From NCBI GenBank assembly GCA_027919835.1, contig JANVFP010000032.1, positions 248,001 through 312,000 of the forward strand: a stretch of DNA of 64,000 nucleotides, read 5' to 3'. Position 1 is the first letter of the stretch, and each line of letters opens with the position of its first letter. The notes under the pieces are model-generated. The model had not been told where the DNA came from. It saw only the letters and a list, made by a program, of their open reading frames with translations, and made no database searches. The position numbers and the translations under genes were made by a program. The DNA comes from Lentinula raphanica. Taxonomy: Eukaryota > Basidiomycota > Agaricomycetes > Agaricales > Omphalotaceae. Below, in pieces: positions 11,317-23,900 of this stretch.

Positions 11317-13295
11317 ATGGTTCAGGTCTTCGAGTCAGATTCTTCTCTTTCTACCAATCGTATCAATCGATTCCTCAGACCATTGCGCAACAAATGTTCC
11401 GCTCTAGCATCTTTGGACGTCCGACCCGGGTCGAACTGTACAGCTACCTATTCAACCTCCAAAAACTTTGCCCAACCTACCACGCCGCCACTCTATATCC
11501 TCTTGCCGCCGGAAAATTGTGCTCGCCTCGACGCAGCCACGACCAAGCTGGCTGAGAGGATTTACGCTGTTCGTAATGCTTTCAAGGATATCGTCGAGAA
11601 GACGGAGGCACTTCGAATACAAGCTGAAGGGAACTACAACGCGAGGTTGCCCAGTATGTCTACACTGTGCGCTTTTATTATCGGGCAACACGCAGAACCA
11701 GACATCGCGGTGGACGTGACTCGCTTGGAAGAAGAGCGTACTGTGGAAGTTGTAGAAGATCTGTATGAAAAGATACCTGCTTCGTATCGAGGGTGAGCTC
11801 TGCTATTTCTCTGCTATGATCTCATCTCATTCTGAGCAGCTCAACTCTAGTATCTCATGCGCTAACTCTCATCCTGAACGACTGTCCACCCAGTCCCACG
11901 CTATACAAACTCCTACTCGACATTACTCTCCAACTCAAATTGGTTTATCATTCCGAAGTTCTCCTCCACAAGCTACTTTTGATCGCATTTTCTGCTCCTC
12001 TCCCGAATCGTTCGCCGCCGATTTGTCACCCTGCACATTCAAACTTCTTGGTCGAACTATTGAGTCGTTGGGAACAGAAAGACAATCCTCCATGTGTCTT
12101 CTTCCGAATCCTCAACGAGGTTATGACGACATTGGGAACTTTTGATTCGTGGGTATGCAAAGCTACGACAAAGTTGTTGCTTCTTGATTGTCGAAAAGAT
12201 CCACTGCGACTTGCAACGGTGTCCGCCAACCTTGTCCATTTTATATCCAAGCCATATTTGCATCGCCCTTCAAGACAATTCAGCGTTAACACAACGGCTC
12301 GTACATCACCTTGTGGAACACTGCGACGATTGTTACGCTACTGGCTAGAATTTGTGCTAGACTACCTGCTCTGCAATAGTCAAGCAGTGGATTTACACGG
12401 TCTTTATGACTTCCTTCTGACCTGCGAGCACTGTTGGGCTCATCTCACGGAACATATAGCATCGAGTGCCATCTTACCTTCACCCGAACAAGACGTTGCA
12501 TCTACAATCGTCAGTGTCACTACCCTTCTCTTCTCTCAAGGATTACTCGCAGGTCAAACCGCGCTAATCCAGATGCTTTCGGAGGATATTCGTTCTTCAA
12601 CGAGTCTGCTTTCTCCATTGATCTCACGAACTCTGGTCGTTTCTGATCAGCTTTCGGATTGCTCTGAACGGATACAGATGTATGCGGCGTCCTTACGCAA
12701 ACAAGGCTTTCTCGAACTAGAAGTTTCGCTATGGGCATCTGCCCTTCGGGAATTGGAAAACTTCGAGCCTCTACTCAAACGTTTTGATAAAGACTCCTTG
12801 ACCAAGTACCGTAATGTGCTAATAGAATGCGTGGAGGACGCGGAGCAGCGGTGTTACGGCCATGCAGTCGATGTTTCCAATTCTCCTTTTGTTCGCCAAC
12901 ACGACAGGTGGAAGGATGCTGGGATTAGAAGGGGTTCAACGCAGCCAACAAAACGTTCTCGTGTAGACGAAAACCAACATTACACCCTTCATCGAAGTTC
13001 GAATTCGAACGACTGCGAAAGTCCTCAACCGAGGAAACGACCACGCCCAGAAGTTCACAGAGTGCCTTCGTTCGCCTCCCTTCTATCGAACGCTCTATCT
13101 AACCACGTCATCCTTCACCGAGGAACCAACTCGAAGGCGGATGACCTCACAAATTACAGATTGGACACTGAAAATGCAGATACTGAACGACCAATGTGCG
13201 CAGGGATAGAAGATCTATCTGGGGAAAGGTTTGAGAGTATCATTCCTTCTTCAGACGATCTTTTGGCATATGCCACTTCTCCTATTCGTGGATGA
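11317..13295 (+). CDS. Unrecognised protein, helical body with basic C-terminal region
   Basis: No family recognised. Two exons, 11317-11792 and 11840-13295, joined through GTGAGC...GAGCAG, give about 643 residues. The N-terminal third has a short disordered segment followed by amphipathic helices (LYILLPPENCARLDAATTK). The middle is Leu-rich and helical, without obvious membrane segments, and reminiscent of HEAT/ARM-like stacks (for example LTLILNDCPPSPTLYKLLLD). The C-terminal 180 residues are polar, with nuclear-localisation-like clusters TKRSRVDE and PRKRPRPEVHR, and end in SSDDLLAYATSPIRG. The upstream region 11082-11316 is its probable promoter. A chromatin or nuclear role is only a guess from the basic clusters. 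Confidence 0.7.
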
Positions 13296-13730
13296 ATGGT
13301 GTGCTTGATTGAACCGGAATATTCTCACTATTTCACTCATCTATTGTCGATATAGATACACATACATAGGTCATATATTTGTAGCATATCTTGCACTTTT
13401 GCCAGTAATATTTTGAAAAGAGCACACTTGGTGTGGCGGAAATTGGAGCAATGGCAGTTGCCGACATCAGTGATGGCGGCTGTCGCACGTGGAAGTTTGA
13501 ATTGGTCGTGTTCAAATTCCAAATTGCCTTTCTCAGTGCTCAAACTCTTTCACCCGCGTTCCCTTTTCCCTCACGTCCTCAATTCCGTTTTTACGATTGC
13601 TTTTGCGAATTAAAATCTTGCTGTATGTGTCTGAAAATGCTTTTATGACTTTTTAGCGATGCTCATTCTATACTAGTGCTCACCAACACCTTCGTTACTT
13701 TGCACACCTACGAATTATATTTATCAGTCC

Positions 13731-16334
13731 ATGGCTGCTCCCACTCAAATTCTACCTCCTTGGTTATCAGCCACAGAAGTTATCGTCAACGGCCAGACAG
13801 AGACCTCTCTTGTGTTTGAGCCTCTGACTTATTTTGGCCCATCTGTGGGTGTCTTCTTTTCTGCGTGAATTTTGCTAACTATCTCCCCGTTCTTCAGATT
13901 CCTCTCGGAACTCTGTTCACCTTTGGTGGCTCAACTTCACCGGCAAGCCAGTCCTCGACTACTGCGACACCTACATCTTCTCTTGCGACATCTACTGCGA
14001 TACCTTCATCTACATCTCTTTCCTCTTCGTCTATCACCCCATCTACATCTTCCTCCTCCTCTACCACTTCCTCTACCACCTCCTCATCTACATCGGAATC
14101 CTCTACCCCTTCAGCTTCTGCTACTGCCACAACACAAAGCCATGGTCTGGAAAGAGGCCAGCTTATCGGTGTCATTATTGCTAGTATCCTCGGGTTTATC
14201 TTTCTATTCGTGCTTGCTCTTTTCTTATATCTATGGTGGAATGCTCGCCGTAACCGTCGCCGTAGTGGAACTGCTCGTTTCTCTGCGGTACCTCCGTCGG
14301 ACGACGATGACTTGGTAATCATCCCACCTGGCGGTGTCTCTCCTGGGGAAGGTTCTCCTCGCGTCAGTGGTGACGAAGCTGATTCCCTCATACGTCGTCA
14401 ATCTGGAGCTCCTGGAATGCAGCAATCCTCTGCAGTTGCAGGTCCAAGTACTAGACAGCCCCCTTCCGCTGATAACAGTATTTCAACGTCCTCCAAGTCT
14501 ACAAACTCAGCTGCGTCGGGATATGGAACATTGCTTCAAAATCCCAGTCTTGGAGTTTTTGTCCCTCAATTCGACGACAAGCATAGAAATATTATATCTC
14601 CAGATGAATTACGTAAATATGGCGACGTTCCTCCACATCCGCAACATCGTTCACGATTGTCCACTGTAGGAGAACAGGGAGAATTGGTCCCTCTGACCGC
14701 TCCTCCCAGGCTTGTCGATGTCCCACGTAGTCAGAGTCGTCTATCCGCAATTGATCGTGCACCGTCCTTGGCTTCACAGAATAGCGATGCTGGCGAAGCG
14801 ACACTACTCACAGCACGGCGTGTGCGTGCAGAAGATCTTGGTCCTCGGTCGACCCAACTTTCACCGGCAGCTGAATCCAGTCGCAGAAGAGAAAGTGGGG
14901 CCTGGAAAGGTATGGGTCTTGGAGGACTCGCTGCTTTGGGCCGGATGAGCTGGTTCCAAAACATTACCGGTAGTACATCCTCACGCCGAAATTCACGTCT
15001 CTCAGGTCAAGATCTTTCCGACCGTGATATTGAAGCTGGTCGAGCTCTACTCAATGCCGACCCAGGGTCGCCTCCCGAAATGTCTGAACTTCAAGGACCT
15101 CGTTTCCGTGGTCAGTTAGGACTTGGAGTGGGCTTTGCTGGAGACAGACCTATCTCGGGTATAAGTGCCAATAGTCGTCCGTCTACCATCTATCATGATG
15201 CACAATCATCGCTGCCTGGCACACCTCAAGTCATGCCCCCACCTAGGGCAATGGCTAACTCGAGCTCGGCGGAGTTTGGCTACTGGCCGCGAACAGCTGT
15301 TGAAAGACTCGACACTGCTTCTAGCACAACTGCCGCACAGGGGCGCTCACAAGACGGTCTAACTGGTACACAGTCAACATCAGCTAGCACTGGTAATCCA
15401 CCTACTATAGATGTTCTGGATATGCCTGCTCCTAGGGGCATCTCCCCGTTCGCTTCATCTCAATCAGTACGAGAGGTGGGCACATCCAGCAGCCAAGGCA
15501 GTGAAGCAAAGGTAGAGTTTCCATATCCGCCAGGACTCACCTCTTTCGCTACACCGGGTGTGTGGAACGAAACAACCGGCACTACACCTAGCCCGGGTTC
15601 TTTTGCTGTCACTCCTGCGCTTGCCGTCGAGAGTGCAGATATCAGTATCGATGTATTAGAAGAGGAACCTCCAAGTCCCGGCAACAGTTGGAGGACACTA
15701 GCAAGTGGTAACCTCAGTCCGGGCGGTGCACGCAGAACCACCTTTGGCATGGTGTGTATTCCTCTTCCATTAGTACATCATTGATTGCTCATCCGCTTAG
15801 CCGCAGGTTGTGAATCCTCCTGATCTATACTCTGAACAAGGTTCTCTGCATTCCATGCGCTCACATCTCAGTCCAGTGAACTCACACTCCAGTGGATCTG
15901 CTCCTGCTTCCCGACGTGACAAGTCTGGATCAACCGGTTCTGTCTCATCACGGCCTTCTGCTCACTCCGCTGCTCGTTCTGTTATCTCTGGGAGCGAGGG
16001 GAGCGGTGCATCCTTGGCTCATTCTGGAAGCATCTCTTCTGACGACCGACGTAAGGGCCGGCCACATCCTCCGATGTCTCCTGCAATTTCCGCATTTGGT
16101 CATACCAGTCCGCCACCTGTCTCGAGTCCTGGGAACAGCAATAAACATTCCTCCTTGGATAGTTCTCCGGCAGATGAACCCTTGAAAGTGTCCACTCCAA
16201 CACCCATCGCCGAGGTACCTTTGGTCGGATCGTCTGTAGAAGATCAACGGCAAACTTCCCCTCGAAGCCCTCGAAGTCCGCTATCCTCAGTGCCTTGGGC
16301 AGGTGGTTTGGATGATGCCTGGGCTCCATCATAG
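13731..16334 (+). CDS. Single-pass membrane protein with Ser/Thr-rich ectodomain and long disordered cytoplasmic tail
   Basis: Exons 13731-13844, 13898-15751 and 15807-16334 give about 830 residues. After a short N-terminus (MAAPTQILPPWLSATEVIVN) comes IPLGTLFTFGG and then about 65 residues almost all Ser, Thr, Pro and Ala, a likely O-mannosylated stalk. One strong membrane segment follows (LIGVIIASILGFIFLFVLAL), then a stop-transfer NARRNRRR. The remaining 650 residues are low-complexity, Ser/Pro-rich and presumably cytoplasmic. The layout resembles cell-wall stress sensors of the Mid2/Wsc type and other fungal SKG6-like proteins, but no Cys-rich WSC domain is present. There is no obvious cleaved signal peptide, so topology (type III versus other) is open. 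Function not assigned. Confidence 0.75.
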
Positions 16335-16626
16335 CCCAGATCTTCTGATAGATCACTCTCTCTCTGTCTAAGGACGATCAATGTCTCCCTTCGTTCGCTC
16401 ACTCATGACTATTTCTTGATGACCGGCTTCATACCCGTTCCAGCGATACCAAAACTCCATTTATTTGACAATGCATAGGATACATAGTCAGACCCAACCC
16501 AGTTTATTCAGTTTGCTGAATGATTCCTCCCATATCTGCTTTCCACCGTTCACTCCATCACTCAATTATGTTGTACTTTATGTCCCTCTACGACTGTCAT
16601 GACAATTCACAGTTTGGCATATCAGT

Positions 16627-18520
16627 TCACAGACAAAAAGGTGTTGTAGCCACGATCCCGAAATACTTCAGCGATCCAAGTTACGTGAGTGTACACGGAC
16701 AAAATGCTAGAGACTTACTGTAAGATGGGCGTCGTTGACACCTCCCGATGGTATCGACAACGAGCACTTCGGGTCTTCCCCATCAGATTTGCATTTCACT
16801 ACATTTTCGACAATAGCTGGCTCTGAACTCTGCCAGTATTCAATGCCTACATCACGTCGACGTCAGTTATGTTTTGATGAAGGGCCAATTGAAGCAAAGG
16901 TCAGAGGGTGCTCAAGTTTGCAAAAAAAAAAAAACTCAAACCATGGTGATGATATCCCAGATACCGTGGTATCATGGTGGGAACTCTGTAAGTTTCCTTG
17001 TCAGAAAGAATTCAAAGGATGAGTGAGCGCATACCCATCGTGTGTGTGGACAACTGTCTCCGGGAAGGATCAGTCACCTTTGAATCAAGTTTCAAAGAAG
17101 AGGATGCACCTCGGAAAGCGTCCTCCCCCATACTTTGGTTCACGAATGCGGAGAATGCCTTATTCTCGAAAAAAATGCATGCAGCAATTAAACTTAATTT
17201 GCTCGTAGGAAAACACTTACTCCCGTTCTTGGAGCCCCATAAGAGTAAGTCGACACTCTACACTGAGAAAAATGTTGCTTTGCAGAAATTGCAGACAATG
17301 TTGCAAGGGATCCTCCCAGTGAGTGTCCACAGGTTACGATCGCCTGAATCTCAGCGTGAAGGAGGAGTTGTTCGGTTAAAATCGCAAGCACTTGGACACT
17401 GACAGTGTTCCATCTGCCGCCGTATTGCATTGAGTTAGTTTTCAGTTATAATATTTTTATTTTTTGCTCACGCTGCAAGGAATCCAGCATGAACTCGTAC
17501 ACCTTCTATGGAAGAATTAGAATTCGAATTTTCAACGGGATCTCTTACAAACGCGGCACTGATACTCCAGGAGACACCAACGGCACCAATTGAACTTGTG
17601 TATCCAGTAGAACGTCGGCGAAACTTGCACTATACATAAAGTAGTATTGAATAGGAACTCAGCTGGCGTTGGAGGTGACTATGAGGAAAAAACTCGCCTT
17701 CCACGAAGAGCAAGGATGAGCTCCTTACGAGAAGCATCTCGTGCAACATAACCCTCGACTATTCCAGCGACCGGATCAGAGAACTGAAATATCAAAAAAG
17801 TTTCCGTGAATCAATACTGATCTTGCCACCGTTCAGAATAGCTTGACAGACAGACATGAGTAACCAGTGTGCTTCCGTTTGGCTTGGGGCAAATAGGTGC
17901 GTAGGCAGAAGAGGCATACTTCAAATAATGAACTAATTGATCCAATATATCTGTTCAATCAAAGGGAGCATGCGTCTAGACCATGAATCAATCACAAAGA
18001 TTAAGAGAAGCATACGCTGCGATATGTTTCTGTTCGACATCTGCGAAAATTTGGACGCTATAGCAAGAAGGATGCATAAGTCCCTCCCTTATCAGATTCA
18101 TAGGCATATGATCATGATTGCCGTGAATCCCACGCATAAACAAGTCCCATAAGGTCCCATAACGGGCAAGATTCTCCAACTTGTTTTGTGAACGTTTCGT
18201 TCTCGAGAAATCATTCTGTCTGTCACATCCGCTTTCTTCAACTGAGCGAGGCTAACATATTGATTATGCTCATGTTTACTCTGCATAGAATTGCGGTAGT
18301 TTAGATCACGAAAACTCGTCAAAGACGATTGCGCCGCTCTCGACCAGCAATTCCACTTCAATACCGAAAACACCTTTTTTGGTTGAAGCATATGGATGCA
18401 TTTTCTTCGTGTAAGCTGAATAGATATCTAATTCAGTCATTGGCACCAAGCGAGCACTCTGTTTTCCGGTTACTTACCAACTGCGACAGCTCAACGCTTT
18501 CGACACTCTATTGTTGGAAT
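16627..18520 (-). CDS. Class-3 lipase (alpha/beta hydrolase), many short introns, 5' end uncertain
   Basis: Predicted secreted-type triacylglycerol lipase or feruloyl-esterase-like hydrolase. The C-terminal two thirds joins cleanly: YLKYASSAYAPICPKPNG, FSDPVAGIVEGYVARD, KELILALRG-SASFADVLLDT, VPQGVRVHAGFLAAWNTVSVQ, TCGHSLGGSLATLSA (nucleophile Ser in GHSLG), STYSYGAPRTGNKAFSAF (catalytic Asp region), VVHTHDGVPTMIPRYLGYHHH (oxyanion and His region), CKSDGEDPKCSLSIP, ending DAHLTYFGIVATTPFCL. Introns include a GC-AG one (17697-17630). Upstream coding-like exons (AYTKKMHPYASTKKGVFGI; LMHPSCYSVQIFADVEQKH) precede it in frame-compatible positions, but no convincing start codon or signal peptide was found. 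They could instead belong to a separate decayed gene. It diverges from the amidohydrolase. Confidence 0.75.
17630..17697 (-). other. GC-AG intron in the lipase gene
   Basis: Donor GCGAGT after ...CGTGGAAG, acceptor TATGTATAG, 68 nt. Removal gives ALRG-S-ASFADVL, matching the conserved RGS of class-3 lipases. Confidence 0.6.
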
Positions 18521-19003
18521 ATCTGTGCCACTGGATTGCAGCTTGTGTAACGTCACACTTTCTGTGCGGATCGAATATCGAGATTTTCTTGGTACTGTGT
18601 TCAACTGCCACAGAAAGACAAAATTTTCGTTTATTTTTCTTTCCGCGGGAGTCTGCCTGAGTCTGCCAGTCAGGTTTATGACGGTATATCTCTTCTACGA
18701 ATGCTCAATTCGAAGTCAGAACTCCACATTCTAATTTTGTCGACTTGACACTATAGACACAATCTTTTTGTGTGTTTCGTAAAGGGAAGAAACATCATAT
18801 TTTGGATGCGCATCTCTTTCTCTTATGAGATCCTTCAACTCAGTTTAGAATGCTGACCACGCTTTCGGTTGGTACTTGTGCTCCAGCTTCCATCTGGATA
18901 CTCTATGATTATGCACGAGTCGACTCGAGTAATGCCGCAAATGCCTCTATCAAGATCATATTTAAGGTCGACCCTGGAAGAGGAACCTCCTGGAAAAACA
19001 TTC

Positions 19004-20607
19004 ATGGTCGTTGCCGTACGTTCTGCTCGTCTCCTCATCGAAAGCACACGAGACTTAATCTCTAATGATGGGGTCGTCGTGATTGACGGAGATATCGTGG
19101 TCTCTGCCGGAACCTGGAACGATATAGCCTCCACTCTTTCTGAAGGGACCCAAATCATCGACCTTGGGGATGTCACCGTAATGCCGGGCCTATTCGACTG
19201 CCATGTTCATCTTGCTATGGATCCCTCAAAACTTGCAGCGACAGCGGATCTAGGATCTAGTTCTGAGAAGGATTTACTTCTGAGGATGGAGCGAAATGCA
19301 CTGAGTGTATTGGACGCTGGTGTAACAACAATCCGTGACCTTGGCTCTCCAGGGACTATCTCGACTATGTTGAGAGAACGTGTCCAAGAAGGGCGCACAT
19401 TCGGACCGCGGTAATCGTTTACTGATCATGCCAAAACGTTAGATACTAACGATTACTTTTGAGCTAGGATTCTATGCGCAAACGCACCTATCACAGTCCC
19501 TGGAGGTTCTTCTTTCCGTTTCCTCACGAGTTAGTTGCTAAACAGTGCATAGGCCATGCTCACACTTGGGGGGAGTGGCTGTGGGAGTGGAAGAATGCCG
19601 TGCTGAAGCGCGAAAAAGAATTGCTGAAGTATGTGTTCCTCAGAAGCGCTCTAGACCGTTAGAGCTCATGACCGCCTTGAGGGAGTCGATGTTATCAAAG
19701 TCATGAGCACTGGTGGATTCTTGAGTCCTGGATCCCGTCCAGCCGAAGCCCGTTACTCGGTAGAGGAGCTCAAAGTCATAGTTGAGGAAGCCCATGCGCA
19801 TGGTATTCCTGTGACAACACATGCTACAGGTGTTGAAGGTATTAAGCGAGCGGTTCAGGCGGGTTTTGATTGCATTGAGCATTGTTCTTGGGGTGTAGGT
19901 GAGCAGTTGTTAGGACGCTAAAAATTACAGAGTTAATTTATATCCCCTTGGAGAGGGTGGCACCACGTTTGACGACTCCATCGCGAAACAGATTGCAGAG
20001 AGTAACATTGCTGTTTGCCCGACGATGAATACTGCATGCTTGGAAAAGGACTATTTTTGCCCATGGGACACTCGAAAACAGGTACTTGGTAATTTATCAA
20101 AGCTACGCCAATGTGGTCCTCGTATTATTATCGGGACTGACAATGGGATTGGTCAGTCCATTTCCACCAGGAGCGCACACGTTCATGAAACTTGTTGATC
20201 ATAGGTCTATGCCCTTTTGAGAGATATTCAGATGGCTTGTTGGTTCTTGCCGAAGCGGGGTTTACATGTCGTGAAATTATTGCTGCTGCTACGGACATAG
20301 CCGCTCAAGCTTGTGGCCTATCCAGTGTCACTGGGAAGTTGCTCCCTGGTATGGCCGCTGATGTTGTTGCGTTTGAAGGAAATCCACTCGAAGATGTCGA
20401 AGCATTTGGGAAACCTAAATTCGTGATGGCAAGTGTAATATTCCTCTAAGAAAGAGAATGTTGAGCTGACGATCCTCTTCAAAGGCGCGTGGAAGAGTGC
20501 ATACCCTGAGACCGATTCCGCCGCCTGCCGATAATGCACTCGTGGCTCAACAATTTTGGGGGGAGTTACGAGCAGCAGCAGACCTTCCACAAAGAGGTCG
20601 CGAGTAG
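19004..20607 (+). CDS. Metal-dependent amidohydrolase (imidazolonepropionase/Xaa-Pro dipeptidase-like), with a probable 1-base frameshift
   Basis: Member of the amidohydrolase superfamily with a TIM-barrel binuclear metal site. The start [15 protein letters not shown] lies next to [26 protein letters not shown] holds the metal-binding Hx[27 protein letters not shown] (Lys position), [21 protein letters not shown] (His ligands) and IIIGTDNG (Asp) complete the signature. The C-terminus [21 protein letters not shown] is the usual closing sheet. Between HAHTWG and [16 protein letters not shown] the frame changes within a run of six G (19568-19573); seven would keep it open. The last intron is GC-AG (20429-20484) and yields [13 protein letters not shown]. 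It is either a recent pseudogene or an assembly error; all catalytic motifs remain. Confidence 0.82.
20429..20484 (+). other. GC-AG intron in the amidohydrolase gene
   Basis: Donor GCAAGT directly after GTGATG, acceptor TCAAAG, 56 nt. It yields KFVM-ARGRVHT. The overlapping GT donor (AGTGTAAT) would break the frame. Confidence 0.6.
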
Positions 20608-20977
20608 AATATTGCTTCCCAGTAGGAGTTCCTTTTCATCATTCGAGTGGGTTTTCGCAATTGCTGTCTCTCCGACTACAAGTTTGTGTTGCTGTTTCAA
20701 CGATGCGTTTCATCCGGGATCTATACCCAAAATCGGTGTCCGCTTGATAGCGCTTGATACGGCCTGACTCCTGAGAAGACGAAACAAGTAGTTAGTAGCG
20801 TTGTACGGACCGCAGATAGAATGGCTAAGAAGATAAGAACACGTTTTTCGCATGCGGCTAACGCGCTTAGAGTGACTCACGTGAATTTCTGAAATTTACA
20901 AGCAAATCCCTGTGACATATTTGACTTTGGCTCTTCTTTTCTTGCACCACAACAAGCTCGACGACGGTGGGATAACG
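20608..20977. promoter_or_regulatory. Intergenic promoter region of the HMT1-type gene
   Basis: 370 bases between the amidohydrolase stop and the ABC transporter start. There is a GTTTCAACGATGC-containing 3' part and a C/T-rich leader near 20930. No gene seen. Confidence 0.35.
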
Positions 20978-23900
20978 ATGTCGACGATGGGATACTCGCC
21001 TCCTACAGGGACCCTCTTAGCTCTCTTCATTCTCAGAGTTATTTCTCCAGCTTTCGTCCTTTTCTCATCTCTATCTCTCTTCTTCCTTCAACCTTCAACT
21101 CCAACATCCCCGTCGCCTATCACTTCTGTTGTCATCGCCCGCCGTATCCCCCGTCGAGCTTCAATTCTTCTTTTCCTCACTCTTTCTTCCCTGACCTACT
21201 TGGCCGACGGGCTTACGTTCATTGTCTATGCCATAATTCAAAAGAACTGGCCATGGTACTCTGGTATCGAAGCTAATGCGCTATTAGGTGTTGTAGCCTT
21301 CTCTGGCCTTGCCGCCTTAGGCACATGGAAGGACCTGCATGGTGTGCCAGTCTGGGACCTGAAACGAGTTAGACTTTCGGTGGCTCTTTCATTGATTCTG
21401 GACATCGTTCTGGTTGTTCTTTTTGCTTTGAATTCTCGGCAAGGTTAGCTTTTTGCATAATCTTTAGGTTGTCCCATACTGAAGGCACATGTAGCTGGTT
21501 TTCCCTCTTCGTTGTCCCTTGTTATGCTGTTACACTTTGCGTTTCCTGTATCCCGAATCATACTTCTAATTCCTCTGCTCACGTCACTCCTCACGCCTCG
21601 TGTTGTCTACACCTCCATACTTGCAGAAGGAGGTGCCGAAGATATTACCACGGAAACCTCTGGCCTACTTTCTGATACTCCTCAACCCTCCACCGGTCTG
21701 CTTGCGGCTCCAGTGCCCTCAAACCCAACCAAATATGGTACCTTCCGGCCTTCTCGATCCACCCTTCAACAATCTACTCCAACCACCCGTGCTCCTACGC
21801 CCGTCCGCTCGCAGAACGTAAGCGTCGAGTCGCGATCCATCCTCGAATGTTTCTTATCGTCTTCGTAGGTTTCCGAGAAGCCAGAAATCACTCTAGAACC
21901 GTCCTGGGGAGAGTTTATGCATCGTATCAAACGCTTGTCTCCATATCTCTGGCCCTCCAAGAGCCATTTTCTCCAACTAGTTGCTGTAAGCAGATTTATT
22001 GGTCACCTGATCGTGTTTGACCTGTTCCTCAGGTACTTTGCATCCTAATCCTGATCCTCGGTCGATTTGTCAATGCTCTCGTGCCCTACACGCTTGGGGA
22101 GTTGATCAAAGTATTTGAAAATCGATCCAGCTACTCTATGTGGCCTCTGTTACTTCTATACGTTGCGCTTCGGTTTTTACAAGGCAGCGGAGGGCTAGCA
22201 GCTTTGCGTGATGTATGTTTTTTGTATCTGTCATATTTTATGATCTAATCGATGTTTCTAGGCTTTGTGGACACCTGTCATGCAGTATTCGGATAGAGGT
22301 CAGCTCGTGTCTCGTATTCTATGTTACCATTTCCTGACTTAGCTTCACCGCTAGAGATGTCCGAACTCTCATTCAATCATCTGCTCAATCTCTCATTTGC
22401 CTTTCACACTCGGCGCAAGACTGGCGAGATACTTCGAGTGCTTGATCGTGGCGCTGCTATCAATCATACTCTGGAGGTTGGTGATCTTAGTGCAATCTTC
22501 TACCGTCTACCTCGTCTGACTTATATATAGTTGCTCTTGTTCAGTATAATACCCACTTTTGTGGATATTGCCGTAGCATTGGTCTTGTTCTGTTTCACAT
22601 TCGACTGGGTCATTGCCGTCGTGATTTTCTTTGTGATGTTTGCCTACGGTAATCACATCCTCTTTGCACGTTCGTTGTTCCTAACCTGCCGATCTAGTGT
22701 TCGTAAGCGTGGTACTCACTCAGTGGCGTACGCGCATCAGGCGTCGAATGAACGAACGCGATATAGTATGTCTTCTGTCTTTCACGACATTGTTTCATCA
22801 TGCTGACTATTCATCCTAGGTAACTCGAGGTATTCACACAGATTGTCTCTTGAACTACGAAACTGTGAAATACTTTGGGGGAGAAGAGCATGAGGCTGCT
22901 CGATACCGTGATGCTATACGCGAGTATCAAGTTCTTGAAGCCAAAGTCATCAGTAGGTTTTTGTCATCTTCCTTCCGATTGGCGCTCATCTGGCTTTGAT
23001 ATGCAGCTTCTCTGAACCTTCTGAACTTGGTCCAAAACTTCATCATAGTGAGTTGTCTCTCTTTGACGCTGCAAGTACCCAACTCACAAGGAATATATAA
23101 AGTCGTCCGGACTACTTATTGGTTCTATCATTGTTGCACGTCGTGTAGTCCGCGGTGAATTGGATGCTAGTTACTTTGTCATTTTCATCACCTATTTGGC
23201 ACAGGTTCGATCTTTTGCTTTATCTTCATTGGCTGGTATTTCTCATTCTCCTATCCTAGCTCTATGGGCCATTGAACCAACTGGGCACTGTATATCGTTC
23301 TATCAACCAGTCCTTGGTCGATACCGAGAGACTACTCAAGCTGCTGAATGAGCCGACCGAGGTTAACGATGTTCCCAATGCTCCTGATTTAATAGTACAG
23401 AATGGAGAAATTGAGTTTGGTTCGTCTCCTCTGAAATCTGGATTTCACCAAACCTAATCTACCTCCTGCAACTCATAGATAACGTTAGCTTTGCTTACGA
23501 CGACCGTACCCCGGCTCTAAAGGGTGTCTCCTTCAAAGTACCCACAAATTCTTCCGTGGCGCTTGTTGGTGAATCGGGTGCTGGAAAATCGACGATTCTG
23601 CGACTACTATACCGGTTTTATGACCTGAAAGAAGGTCAAGGCCGAATTTTGATTGATGGCAAAGACATAAGGTTCGTACATCAGAATCTCCACTTGACTG
23701 TTGCCTCGATGTTCGAACAGGGAGGTTACCCAAAAGAGTCTTCGAAATGCCATTGGCGTTGTACCTCAAGATTCTGTTCTATTCAACACCTCCATCAAAT
23801 ACAACATAGGATACGGGAAGTTTGGTTCTTCTGACGAGGAGATTGAAGCCGCTGCAAAATCGGCCCAAATGCATGAACGCATTATGAGCTTCCCTGAAGG

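Noticed and set aside
13894..14391. 165-codon open frame antisense to the membrane-protein gene
   Set aside because: Its Glu/Val/Asp-rich content is the complement of the Ser/Thr stalk codons; low-complexity shadow.
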